Below are positions 25,605 through 33,941 of a stretch of 64,000 nt of DNA, piece by piece. The translations under genes were made by a program, and so were the position numbers. The notes below the pieces were generated by a model. It did no database searches, had not been told where the DNA came from, and was given only the letters and a program-made list of their open reading frames with translations. The stretch lies in the NCBI RefSeq assembly GCF_000801955.1, contig NZ_JSZO01000011.1, positions 186,001 through 250,000 of the forward strand, read 5' to 3'. This DNA is from Ralstonia sp. A12. GTDB taxonomy: Bacteria; Pseudomonadota; Gammaproteobacteria; Burkholderiales; Burkholderiaceae. How positions within the stretch are numbered: the stretch's first letter is position 1; each line of letters opens with the position of its first letter.

Positions 25605-25751
25605 ATGACGAATTTTCTGGAATCCACCATTGCCTGGGCTGTGCCCTGCCTGATCGCCACGGCGATTGTCGTGCCGGTGATGTGGCGCAAGCTGCGTACG
25701 CGCCGCACCCTGGAAGCCATGCACCAGGCGCGAGAGCACCGCGACGAATAG
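25605..25751 (+). CDS. Small single-helix membrane protein (48 residues)
   Basis: The ATG at 25605 follows GGGGGAA. The product begins MTNFLESTIAWAVPCLIATA and has one helix at about residues 8-26 followed by a basic, charged tail (WRKLRTRRTLEAMHQAREHRDE). It is short but has normal codon use and is followed by a clear terminator. No family is recognised. Confidence 0.5.
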   Translation: MTNFLESTIAWAVPCLIATAIVVPVMWRKLRTRRTLEAMHQAREHRDE

Positions 25752-25794
25752 TCAGCAGCCGGTTCCGCCTGTTGTTTTTCACCTGCCCATGAAG

Positions 25795-25826
25795 AACGGG
25801 CGCCGCATTGCTGCAGGCGCCCGTTT
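25795..25826. terminator. Hairpin terminator
   Basis: AACGGGCGCC pairs perfectly with GGCGCCCGTT over an 11-base loop, followed by a short T run. It lies between the small membrane protein gene and the convergent azoR gene and may serve both. Confidence 0.7.
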
Positions 25827-25880
25827 GGCGTTGCGCGAATCCAGCGGCGGTGCGTCCCGTGCGCCGCGCCCCGTCTTCGT

Positions 25881-26507
25881 TCAGGCTGCCACGGCCTGAT
25901 TCACCACATCGCGCATCGCGGTGTGCGCGGCTTCCATGGCTTGGGTGCGGGCATCCGGGCCCATGGCCAGGCCTTCGGCACGCACGAATTGCACATTGGT
26001 GATGCCGAGGAAGCCGAACACGGCCTTCAGATAGGCTTCCTGGAAGTCCACAGCGGCGGCCGGGCCAATCGAGTACACGCCACCGCGCGTGGAGGCGACG
26101 ATTACCTTCTTGCCGCCGGCCAGGCCGACCGGGCCGTTTTCCGTGTACTTGAACGTACGGCCGGCTTGCGCCACGCGGTCAACCCAGGCCTTGAGCTGGC
26201 TCGGCACCGAGAAGTTGTACATCGGGGCGCCGACCACGATCACGTCGCTGGCGAGCAGTTCGTTGACCAGCGCTTCCGAGCGGGCATGTTCAGCGCGGGT
26301 AGCATCGTCAAAATCGTTGCTGCCCGTGGCGCGGAAACCGGCGGCAATGGCGCCGTCCAGGTGGGGAATGGCTTCCACGGCCAGGTCACGGCGGGCGACG
26401 ATGGCTTCGGGGTTCTCACGGCGCAGCTCGTCGACGATGGCGGCGGTCAGGATGCGCGAGGCCGAAGCGTCGCCGAGGATGCTGGAATCGATGTGAAGGA
26501 CTTGCAT
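25881..26507 (-). CDS. azoR: FMN-dependent NADH-azoreductase
   Basis: The 208-residue product has the flavodoxin-like fold of AzoR: an N-terminal phosphate-binding stretch (LHIDSSILGDASASR), the MYNFSVPSQLKAWVDRV segment that contacts FMN, and STRGGVYS near the flavin. Length matches the family (about 200). The enzyme reduces azo dyes and quinones with NADH in the cytoplasm, mostly as a defence against quinone stress. The ATG follows GGAGAG. A LysR gene is divergent, with 127 bases between the starts. Confidence 0.95.
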   Translation of the reverse strand: MQVLHIDSSILGDASASRILTAAIVDELRRENPEAIVARRDLAVEAIPHLDGAIAAGFRATGSNDFDDATRAEHARSEALVNELLASDVIVVGAPMYNFSVPSQLKAWVDRVAQAGRTFKYTENGPVGLAGGKKVIVASTRGGVYSIGPAAAVDFQEAYLKAVFGFLGITNVQFVRAEGLAMGPDARTQAMEAAHTAMRDVVNQAVAA

Positions 26508-26634
26508 GGTGTCTCTCCAAGAAAAAGGTGGGTTGCTGCAAAGATAGTGCGGCGCACCAAGTTCCAGTAGTGGGTCGAATCAGCACACATCGTTCTATGA
26601 GTGGGACAATGTGCGTGAATCTTGGAGAACAGCC

Positions 26635-27582
26635 ATGGAAGACCTGAACGACCTCGTCCTGTTTGCCAGCGTGGTGACGCACGGCAGCTTTTCTGGCGCC
26701 GCACGGGCGTTGGGGATTCCCAAGTCACGCGTGAGTCGCCGCGTGGCCGATCTGGAGGCGCGGTTGGGGGTGCGGCTGCTGCAGCGGTCAACACGTGCCG
26801 TGCATGTCACGGATGTGGGGTCGGCGTTCTACACGCATTGCGAGACCATGACGCAGGCCGCCAATGCCGCCTTTGAGGTGGCCGAGCACGCCGGCGAAAA
26901 ACCCTCCGGGCGCTTGCGGGTGAGCTGTCCAGTGGGGGTGGCGAGCCTGTTCATGGCGCCGGTCGTGCCGAAATTTCTGCGCGCCCACCCGGATGTGCGG
27001 CTGGAGTTGGATGTGACCAGCCGCCGCGTCGATGTGATCAGCGAAGGGTATGACGTGGCGCTGCGCGTGCGCTCAACGCTGGACGATTCCAACCTCGTGG
27101 TGCGGACCTTTGGCGTGAGCAACCAGGTGCTGGTTGCCAGCCCGGAATTTGTGGCCGAGCACGGGCCGTTTGAGACACCGGAATCGTTGCAGGGTGTGCG
27201 CGGACTGTGGTTGGGTGCTGTGAGCTCAGAGCGCTCGCGTTGGCGCCTGGCCGGGCCCGAGGGGGCGGTCGACATCGAGTGCCAGCCAGTATTGGCCACC
27301 GACGATCTGCGCCTGCTGGGGCTGAGCGCCATTGCCGGCGTAGGGGTGGCGCAATTGCCGACCAACCAGTGTGCCGAAGCGCTGCACGACGGCCGGCTGG
27401 TGCAACTGTTGCCGCAATACAAGCTGCAGATGCACCAGTTTCACGCGGTGTTTCCGTCACGCCGCGGGCTGGTGCCGGCCGTGCGCGCGTTCATCGAGTT
27501 CCTTGCCGTCGAACTGCCGCCCATCACGGCCCGCGTGCAGACGGGCTGCTATGAGGAGCGCGGCCCCAGCGCCGATCGTTGA
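26635..27582 (+). CDS. LysR-family regulator, divergent from azoR
   Basis: This 315-residue protein has a LysR helix-turn-helix (FASVVTHGSFSGAARALGIPKSRVSRRVADLE) and a standard effector domain. It resembles the DsdC/AaeR-type group that often sits beside quinone reductases and efflux genes. The ATG at 26635 follows TTGGAGA. The divergent arrangement suggests that it senses quinones or aromatic electrophiles and controls azoR. The same strand continues into an MFS pump gene after 87 bases. Confidence 0.93.
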   Translation: MEDLNDLVLFASVVTHGSFSGAARALGIPKSRVSRRVADLEARLGVRLLQRSTRAVHVTDVGSAFYTHCETMTQAANAAFEVAEHAGEKPSGRLRVSCPVGVASLFMAPVVPKFLRAHPDVRLELDVTSRRVDVISEGYDVALRVRSTLDDSNLVVRTFGVSNQVLVASPEFVAEHGPFETPESLQGVRGLWLGAVSSERSRWRLAGPEGAVDIECQPVLATDDLRLLGLSAIAGVGVAQLPTNQCAEALHDGRLVQLLPQYKLQMHQFHAVFPSRRGLVPAVRAFIEFLAVELPPITARVQTGCYEERGPSADR

Positions 27583-27669
27583 CGCTGCAACGATTGCCGA
27601 TCAGCAGTATCATCAACGGCTTCGTTCCTGCCTTTCCGTGACGCTGCCCGGCTGCTCACGCGCGCTCTC

Positions 27670-29244
27670 ATGTCTTCCCGCCCGAACCTCGAACAGCCCA
27701 CTCCCGATACCGTGTCAGCGCCATTGGCTGCCTCGCTCGACGCGCCGCCGGTGCCCGAGATTCCGGTGATGGTGGTGATGGGCGGGCTGATGCTCGCCAT
27801 CCTGCTGGGGGCGCTGGAGCAAACGATTGTCGCGGTGGCGTTGCCCGTCATTGCGGGGGAGTTCAACGGTTTTGCGCTGATGGCGTGGCTGGTGTCGGCC
27901 TACCTGGTGGCTTCCACCGTCGTTACGCCCATCTACGGAAAACTCAGTGACCTATACGGCCGCCGCGCCATGCTGACCACGGCCATTGTGCTGTTCGTGC
28001 TGGCCTCGGTGGCGTGCGCGCTGGCGACCAGCATGCCGATGCTGCTGGTGGCGCGCGTGCTGCAGGGGCTGGGTGGCGGCGGGCTGATCTCGGTGGCACA
28101 GGCCACCATTGCCGATGTGGTGCCGCTGCGTGAACGCGGCCGCTACCAGGGCTATGTGAGCGGCATGTGGGCCATGGCGAGCTTGGCCGGCCCGGTGATT
28201 GGCGGCTACCTGACGCACTACCTGTCGTGGCGCTGGATTTTCTGGATCAACCTGCCGCTGGGGCTTGTTGCGCTGGTGGTGGTGCGTCGCGCGCTGCGGC
28301 ATTTGCCGGTGGCGCATCAGCGTCGCCCGATCGACGTGCCGGGTGTGGTGCTGTTTGCCGTGGGGCTGACCGCATTGCTGGTGATGATTACCCGCGTGGG
28401 CCAGGGCGTGCCGCTCATGCAGCCTGACAACTTCGGCCTGCTGGTGGGGGCGGTGGTGGTGCTGGGCGCGTTCGTCTGGCAAGAGAATCGCGCGGCCGAG
28501 CCGATCATTCCGCTGTCGATGTTCCGTGTGCGCACGGTCACGATCTGCTGCGCGGCGCTGTTCCTGTGCTTCTTCCAATTGATCGCCACGTCGGTGCTGA
28601 TGCCGCTGCGCTTCCAGATGGTGGCAGGCGCCAGCCCCGATGCCGCGGCGCTGCGGCTGGTGCCGCTCACGCTGTCGATTCCGCTTGGCGCCTTCCTGGC
28701 TGGCAAGTGGATGACGCACAGCGGTCGCTACAAGCCGTTGATGATCAGCGGTGCCTGCGTGGTGCCGTTTGCCGTGGCCTCGCTCGGTTTGCTGGACCCG
28801 CACAACGTGCTGGCGCTGACCTTGGCGATGATCGTGCTGGGTCTGGCGATTGGCGTGCAGTTTCCGACCGGTCTGGTTGCCACGCAGAACGCCGTTCCGC
28901 CTGAGACGGTGGGGCTGGCCACGGCACTCACGGCGTTCTCGCGCCTGTTGGGTGGTGCCGTGGGTGTGGCGGTGCTGACTTCAGTGCTGATTGCGCTGCT
29001 GCGTCAGGCCGCGCCCGACGCGCAAGTGGCTGCCGGTGGGGATCTGCTGATGGATCTGTTCCACGCGGCGCTGGCCAGCAACAATGCCAACGCACAAGCA
29101 TTGCAGCGTGAGGGCGAGACGGCGTTCCGCCACCTGTTCTTCTTTGCGGCAGCCGTGTCGGTCGTTGCGCCCCTGCTGCTGTTCAAGCTCGAGGAGAAGG
29201 CGTTGCGCGGGAAGGTGTCGGTCGCGCACGCAGTGGTGGATTGA
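27670..29244 (+). CDS. DHA2-family MFS multidrug efflux transporter
   Basis: The product of 524 residues has about 14 helices. Motif A (GKLSDLYGRRAML) follows helix 2, and the conserved antiporter stretch GMWAMASLAGPVIGGYL follows helix 5. A proline/alanine-rich cytoplasmic N-terminus of about 35 residues precedes helix 1. It probably expels hydrophobic drugs with proton exchange across the inner membrane. It lies downstream of the LysR gene and ends three bases from the convergent MpaB-like gene. Confidence 0.93.
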   Translation: MSSRPNLEQPTPDTVSAPLAASLDAPPVPEIPVMVVMGGLMLAILLGALEQTIVAVALPVIAGEFNGFALMAWLVSAYLVASTVVTPIYGKLSDLYGRRAMLTTAIVLFVLASVACALATSMPMLLVARVLQGLGGGGLISVAQATIADVVPLRERGRYQGYVSGMWAMASLAGPVIGGYLTHYLSWRWIFWINLPLGLVALVVVRRALRHLPVAHQRRPIDVPGVVLFAVGLTALLVMITRVGQGVPLMQPDNFGLLVGAVVVLGAFVWQENRAAEPIIPLSMFRVRTVTICCAALFLCFFQLIATSVLMPLRFQMVAGASPDAAALRLVPLTLSIPLGAFLAGKWMTHSGRYKPLMISGACVVPFAVASLGLLDPHNVLALTLAMIVLGLAIGVQFPTGLVATQNAVPPETVGLATALTAFSRLLGGAVGVAVLTSVLIALLRQAAPDAQVAAGGDLLMDLFHAALASNNANAQALQREGETAFRHLFFFAAAVSVVAPLLLFKLEEKALRGKVSVAHAVVD

Positions 29245-29247
29245 GCG

Positions 29248-30144
29248 CTACGAAACGCTTGGTGCCAGGGCCCGACGGCGGGCCCGGCGCGCGACGCTGC
29301 CTTCGTACAGCGCCCAGCGCAGTGTCGGTGCCACGGTGCGCATGGCGGCAGCGCTGAAGGCGGCGCGCAGCGGCGGCCGCTCCAACTGCAGCATCTGCAT
29401 GGCCCACGGCGGCAGCAACTGAATACCGGCATCGAGAAAAACGCGCACTGCCGGTTGCAGCCCCGGCCGCGGCGCCTGCCACGTCATCAAGACTTCCACC
29501 ACGGCGCGTGTGCGATCGCTCGCAACCAGCTCCGCGCGCATTGCATTCAGGTAAGCCTGTACCGCCGCGCGGGACTTCGGCACGTTTGCAGCGCCCAGCA
29601 GTTCGGCAATCAACGCGGTCTCTGCAAAGTAGCGGTCCTGGTTGGCGCCGCTCAGGCTGCCGTCCACATAGCGCAGATAGCCGGCCAGGAAGCTCGACAT
29701 TTCAGCCACGTGCACCCAGGTGAGCAAGTCCGGATCGTTGGCGGAGTACGGCCGGCCATCAGGCGCCGTGCCCTGGATGCGGCCGTGGATGACCTTGACG
29801 TGTTCGATCAGGGTCAGCGCGTCGTGCCGGCTGCCGTAGGTGGTGCCCGCCACGAACTGCGCGGTGCGGCCCAGGCGCCCCTGCAGGTCTTCTCGGAAGT
29901 TGGAGTGGTCCCACACGCCGGCCAGTGCGCGCGGGTGCAGCGCTTGCAATAGCAGTGCGCTGATGCCGCCCGCCATCATTGCGGGGAAATCGGCATGGAC
30001 CTGCCAGCAGACGGCATCTGGGCCGAACAGGCCGGGATCGCCGGGCGGCGAGGCGATGTCGAGCGTGAGGCCGCCGGTGGCGCGCGTCAGACCGCGGACC
30101 TGGTTGGCGATGCGTTCACGCAGCGTTGCAAACGGGGAGGGCAT
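29248..30144 (-). CDS. Oxygenase MpaB/DUF2236 family protein
   Basis: The protein has 298 residues and the DUF2236 signature of latex-clearing (Lcp) and MpaB-type haem proteins: MMAGGISALLLQALHPRALAGV with a candidate haem His, then WDHSNFRED, and WVHVAEMSSFLAGY with a second His. No signal peptide is seen. The reaction of bacterial members is mostly unknown; relatives cleave double bonds with oxygen. It is monocistronic, with the ATG at 30144. Confidence 0.88.
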   Translation of the reverse strand: MPSPFATLRERIANQVRGLTRATGGLTLDIASPPGDPGLFGPDAVCWQVHADFPAMMAGGISALLLQALHPRALAGVWDHSNFREDLQGRLGRTAQFVAGTTYGSRHDALTLIEHVKVIHGRIQGTAPDGRPYSANDPDLLTWVHVAEMSSFLAGYLRYVDGSLSGANQDRYFAETALIAELLGAANVPKSRAAVQAYLNAMRAELVASDRTRAVVEVLMTWQAPRPGLQPAVRVFLDAGIQLLPPWAMQMLQLERPPLRAAFSAAAMRTVAPTLRWALYEGSVARRARRRALAPSVS

Positions 30145-30308
30145 GGTGCCGGACGGCAGGAGAAGAGGATGCCTTCATTTTACCGAGCCGGTCGCACCTG
30201 CTGTGATGACGGAACGCCGCATGACGTGTTCACCACGCGTGGATCGTTTGTTGCGGGCTGGTTGGTGTCGCGGCTCCTAGAATGCAGCAACCACCTCACA
30301 AACACATC

Positions 30309-31235
30309 ATGCAACCCTCTTCCTACCGAAACGCTGGAAACGCCGGCTGGCTGGCCGCCATCGCCCTGATGGTCGGTTGCTGGTGCCTGCCCCCGGCTGC
30401 GCATGCAGAGAACGCCCAGGCCCTGCACGACAAGTACCAGAGCCTCGCGCCGCAACTGGCTGACAACGCGTTCCATCGCCCGCTGGTGCTCGAATCCACC
30501 GAGACGCCCGACAGGCTCAAGAGCGACATCTATAGTGTGCTCGACTACCCGTTCGCCACCGTGAGGGGGGCGTTGGACGACCCGGCGCAGGGCGCCGCCA
30601 ACTGGTGCGACGTGCTGATCCTGCATCTGAACATCAAGTACTGCCACGCGACGAAGGGCGCCAGCGGCAACGTGCTCGACGTGAACCTGGGCCGCAAGGT
30701 GGAAGAGTCGCTCTCCAGCAGCTACCGGCTCGAGTTCAGCTATCACCCCGTCGTCAGTAGCGCGGACTACTTCCGTGTGGAACTCAGTGCGGAATCCGGC
30801 CCGTTCAGCACCCGGGATTACCACATCGCGCTGGAAGCCATGCCTGCGCCGGGCGGCGGCAACCACACCTTCCTGCACCTGACCTATGCCTACGGTTATG
30901 GCGCCGCCGGCCGGCTGGCGATGCGGACGTACCTCGCTACCGTGGGCAGTGGCAAGGTCGGCTTTACCAGGACAGCGGAATCCTCATCGGGCGCAGAGCC
31001 TGAATACGTGGGCGGCGTGCGCGGCCTGCTTGAGCGCAACACGATGCGCTACTACCTTGCCATCGATGCCTATTTGAAGGCGCTTTCCGTGCCGTCGGAG
31101 AAACGCCTGCAGCAACGCCTGACCACGTGGTTCAACGCCACGGAGCAATACCCGCGCCAGTTGCACGAACTGGAGTGGCAGGACTACCTGCAGATGAAGC
31201 ACCACGAGGTCGAGCGCCAGCAGACGGCGCAGTAG
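30309..31235 (+). CDS. Exported protein of unknown function
   Basis: The product has 308 residues from the ATG at 30309 (317 if an ATG at 30282 is used; neither has a good ribosome site). A signal peptide ends near AAHAEN. The mature part has a mixed sheet pattern (YRLEFSYHPVV, YFRVELSAESGPFSTRDYHIALEA, FLHLTYAYGYGAAGRLAM) that resembles lipid-binding START-like proteins, which is only an impression. A Cys pair occurs near residues 100 and 110. It is convergent with the PGDYG gene (7 bases between stops). Confidence 0.7.
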   Translation: MQPSSYRNAGNAGWLAAIALMVGCWCLPPAAHAENAQALHDKYQSLAPQLADNAFHRPLVLESTETPDRLKSDIYSVLDYPFATVRGALDDPAQGAANWCDVLILHLNIKYCHATKGASGNVLDVNLGRKVEESLSSSYRLEFSYHPVVSSADYFRVELSAESGPFSTRDYHIALEAMPAPGGGNHTFLHLTYAYGYGAAGRLAMRTYLATVGSGKVGFTRTAESSSGAEPEYVGGVRGLLERNTMRYYLAIDAYLKALSVPSEKRLQQRLTTWFNATEQYPRQLHELEWQDYLQMKHHEVERQQTAQ

Positions 31236-31242
31236 GGTGGCT

Positions 31243-31674
31243 TCAGGCGGGGCGATACACCTTGGCGAAACGCTGGGCCTGCACGACGCCGTAGTCGCCG
31301 GGGGCGTATTGCAGGACCCAGTCTCCGGCCTGGCCGTGCAGCACGTCGCCGGCTTCGGAGCGCGCCATCGAGAAGGGTTCATTCATCTGCTTGGCGAGCA
31401 CCACACTCGGGCGATTGCGATACGCGCCGGCCTGGCCGTGCGCGAGCGATGCGTCGGCTGGCAGGTACTTGGCATCGAAACGCTCGCGCGAGACCACCCA
31501 GCGGTCACCCGTTGAACCCGTGATGAGCGCATCGCCGGGTGCGTAGCGGTTGGGGCCTTCCAGGCTCATCAACTCGCCGGGTTGCGCGGCGAAATCGACC
31601 TGGACAGTCTCGTCCTTGATGAAGGGGCGGGCGGCGGGGTCGGCGCGCAGGTCGACGTGTTGCAGGGTAGGCAT
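31243..31674 (-). CDS. PGDYG-domain protein
   Basis: The 143-residue product ends in the family motif YAPGDYGVVQAQRFAKVYRP, with a related repeat earlier (NRYAPGDALITGSTGDRW). No signal peptide is present. PGDYG proteins are small and uncharacterised and are common in Burkholderiales. It is divergent from the deaminase gene (152 bases between the starts). Confidence 0.85.
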   Translation of the reverse strand: MPTLQHVDLRADPAARPFIKDETVQVDFAAQPGELMSLEGPNRYAPGDALITGSTGDRWVVSRERFDAKYLPADASLAHGQAGAYRNRPSVVLAKQMNEPFSMARSEAGDVLHGQAGDWVLQYAPGDYGVVQAQRFAKVYRPA

Positions 31675-31826
31675 GAAGCGGTGACAGCGAATGTACGGCG
31701 GGGCAATCGGGGCGTTAGGGGCGTAAGGGTAGCGCGAAATGGGGCAGTACAGCGGGGCAGCGCGGCGTTAAGCTGATCATCGGCAATGAACGCCACGGAT
31801 TCCGCCCGCATACCAAGGCCCTAACC

Positions 31827-32330
31827 ATGAACCAACCTGCCCCCCAACCCCAACTGACCGACCGCGACATGGCATTGCTGCGCCAGGCGATCCAGCTTGC
31901 CGACGATGCACGCCAACGTGGTCGCCACCCGTTCGGCGCGCTGGTGGCTGACGAGCACGGCAACGTGATCGCCACGGCCGGCAACAACTCCATGCCGCCA
32001 GAAGGTGATCCCACGCAACACGCGGAGCTGGCCGCCGCTGCCGCCGCCGCCAAGATTCTTTCGGCCGAGCAGTTGGCCCACTGCACGCTCTACACCAGCG
32101 CCGAGCCCTGCTGCATGTGCTCGGGCGCCATCTACTGGTGCAACATCGGCCGCGTGGTCTACGCGTTGTCGGAGCACCATCTACTGGTGCTGACGGGCGA
32201 CCACCCCGAGAACCCGACGTTCTCGCTACCGTGCCGCGAGGTGTTCGTACGCGGGCAGCGGCAGATTGAAGTGCACGGCCCGCTGATCGAGGACGAGGCC
32301 GCCCGTTCGCACGTCGGCTTCTGGAGGTGA
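31827..32330 (+). CDS. Nucleoside/guanine deaminase-type zinc enzyme
   Basis: At 167 residues this has the cytidine-deaminase fold signature: His65-Ala-Glu67 (zinc ligand and proton shuttle) and Pro94-Cys95-Cys-Met-Cys98 (the other two zinc ligands). The C-terminal part with GFWR at the end is like guanine deaminase/GuaD-type enzymes more than TadA, which usually binds tRNA and has a longer basic tail. It probably deaminates a free purine or nucleoside in the cytoplasm. Single gene. Confidence 0.88.
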   Translation: MNQPAPQPQLTDRDMALLRQAIQLADDARQRGRHPFGALVADEHGNVIATAGNNSMPPEGDPTQHAELAAAAAAAKILSAEQLAHCTLYTSAEPCCMCSGAIYWCNIGRVVYALSEHHLLVLTGDHPENPTFSLPCREVFVRGQRQIEVHGPLIEDEAARSHVGFWR

Positions 32331-32446
32331 CCGCCGTACCGGTAGGGCGAATCTGGCAGGCGGTGCGTAACAGGGTGTAGGCGAGGGCGGTAGCACCCGG
32401 TCACGATCGCACGCACAATACCGCAGCCCAACCATGCGGAGCGCAC

Positions 32447-33877
32447 ATGCCGATCGACTGGATCCTCATCGAGACACGCGAGGCCGATGCCTTGCACGAC
32501 ACCGTTGTCGAGATGGAGGGTTGGGCGCTGCCGCTCGATGCGGCGGCGCCGTCGGCAGACTACTTCTTGCTTTCGGCGGATGCGCCTTGCTGCGGCGGCA
32601 GCATGCCACGCAACCCGGCAACGAGCATCGAGGTGTTCACAACACAGCCTGTGCCGACGGGCGACGAGGCCATCCGCCTGCGCGGCCGCCTGCTGCGCTT
32701 GCATGACGACCCGGCGGGGTGGCGCTATCAACTGGTCGACGCTGCGCCGACTGCCGTGCAACCGGCGGCCCAGTCAGCACGCATGAGCCGTCGCGTGTTC
32801 CTGGCTGCCGGTGCCGCTTTGGGGCTGGCGGCTTGCGCACCCGGCCACTTCGCCAACTACACCGAAGGCGATGCCGGGGCGGATACCGCGTGGACGCCAC
32901 CTCCCGGCGCGCTCACCATCGACATCCACAGCCATGCGGGCCGCGTGACCGTTTCGCGCGATCCCAAGTTGGGCGCCAACCGGCCTTTCCTGCCGGTAGC
33001 TGAACCGATGCGGGCGGGCGGCATGCATGTCATCTGCCTGGCCATCGTCACCGATACAACGGCGGTGCACGTGGCCGCCAGCGGCAACCGTTTCGAAGCC
33101 TTCCGCACGCCGGAGCCCGGCGAGTTGTACCAGCTCGGCCTGACCGAGTTTGCGCGTGCCCAGCGCTTGATCGATAAAGAGCAACTGCATGTGGTGACGG
33201 ATGCCGCATCGCTGGCGGCCATGGGCACGCAGGGCCCGAGCGTCATCATCGCGTCGGAGGGAGCGGACTTTCTGGAGGGTCGCATCGAACGCGTGGACGA
33301 GGCCTACACGCAGCATCGTCTGCGGCATCTGCAGCTCACGCACTACCGCGTGAATGAGCTTGGTGACATCCAGACCGAGCCGCCCGTGCATGGTGGCCTG
33401 ACAGACTTTGGCGCAGAGGTGGTGCGACGCTGCAATACGCTGGGGATTGTGGTGGACGTGGCCCACGGTACGTACGACCTGGTCAAGCGCGCTGCGGCCA
33501 CGACCACCAAACCGCTGGTCCTGTCGCACACGGCGCTTTCAAGATCGCCGAGGGCGCGCAGCCGATTGATTTCCGCCGACCATGCGCGCGCGGTGGCAGA
33601 GACGGGCGGGGTGATTGGCGTATGGCCCAATGCGGCGGATTTCCCCAGCCTGGATGCCATGGCGACGGGCATCAAGCGCATGGCCGATGTGGTGGGGGTG
33701 GCGCACGTGGGGCTGGGTACCGACATGCTCGGCTTCATCAAGCCGCCGGTATTCACCAGTTACAAGCAGTTGCCTGCGCTGGCCACTGCGTTGCTGCAGG
33801 CCGGCTTCACGCAGACCGAGGTGGGGCAGATTCTTGGCGGCAACTACCGGCGCGTGTTTGAGGCGACGATGGGTTGA
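32447..33877 (+). CDS. M19 membrane dipeptidase with an extra N-terminal domain before an internal Tat/lipoprotein signal
   Basis: The frame encodes 476 residues. Residues 1-100 form a small domain (EGWALPLDA, ADYFLLSADAPCCGG) that resembles DUF3299. At residue 113 a second ATG (32783) begins MSRRVFLAAGAALGLAAC, a twin-arginine-like signal with lipobox Cys130. The dipeptidase part follows: His161-Ser-His163 (zinc), SEGADFLEG, VDVAHGTYD, LSHTALS and GLGTDMLG. M19 enzymes cleave dipeptides or related amides with two zinc ions. The ATG at 32447 has GGAG before it; the ATG at 32783 has none. Fusion, lost stop or two start sites are all possible. Confidence 0.82.
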   Translation: MPIDWILIETREADALHDTVVEMEGWALPLDAAAPSADYFLLSADAPCCGGSMPRNPATSIEVFTTQPVPTGDEAIRLRGRLLRLHDDPAGWRYQLVDAAPTAVQPAAQSARMSRRVFLAAGAALGLAACAPGHFANYTEGDAGADTAWTPPPGALTIDIHSHAGRVTVSRDPKLGANRPFLPVAEPMRAGGMHVICLAIVTDTTAVHVAASGNRFEAFRTPEPGELYQLGLTEFARAQRLIDKEQLHVVTDAASLAAMGTQGPSVIIASEGADFLEGRIERVDEAYTQHRLRHLQLTHYRVNELGDIQTEPPVHGGLTDFGAEVVRRCNTLGIVVDVAHGTYDLVKRAAATTTKPLVLSHTALSRSPRARSRLISADHARAVAETGGVIGVWPNAADFPSLDAMATGIKRMADVVGVAHVGLGTDMLGFIKPPVFTSYKQLPALATALLQAGFTQTEVGQILGGNYRRVFEATMG

Positions 33878-33916
33878 TCGTGGCCCGCAAAGCGGCAAGC
33901 TTTGCGGGCCCGATCA
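33875..33916. terminator. Long hairpin terminator between convergent genes
   Basis: TGATCG plus GGCCCGCAAAGC pairs with GCTTTGCGGGCC plus CGATCA across GGCAA, an 18-bp stem with one bulged T. It starts within the dipeptidase stop codon and lies 26 bases before the stop of the lipoprotein gene, so it can serve both. Confidence 0.75.
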
Positions 33917-33941
33917 CCGCACTTCCCCGTGTGCTCCGTGT

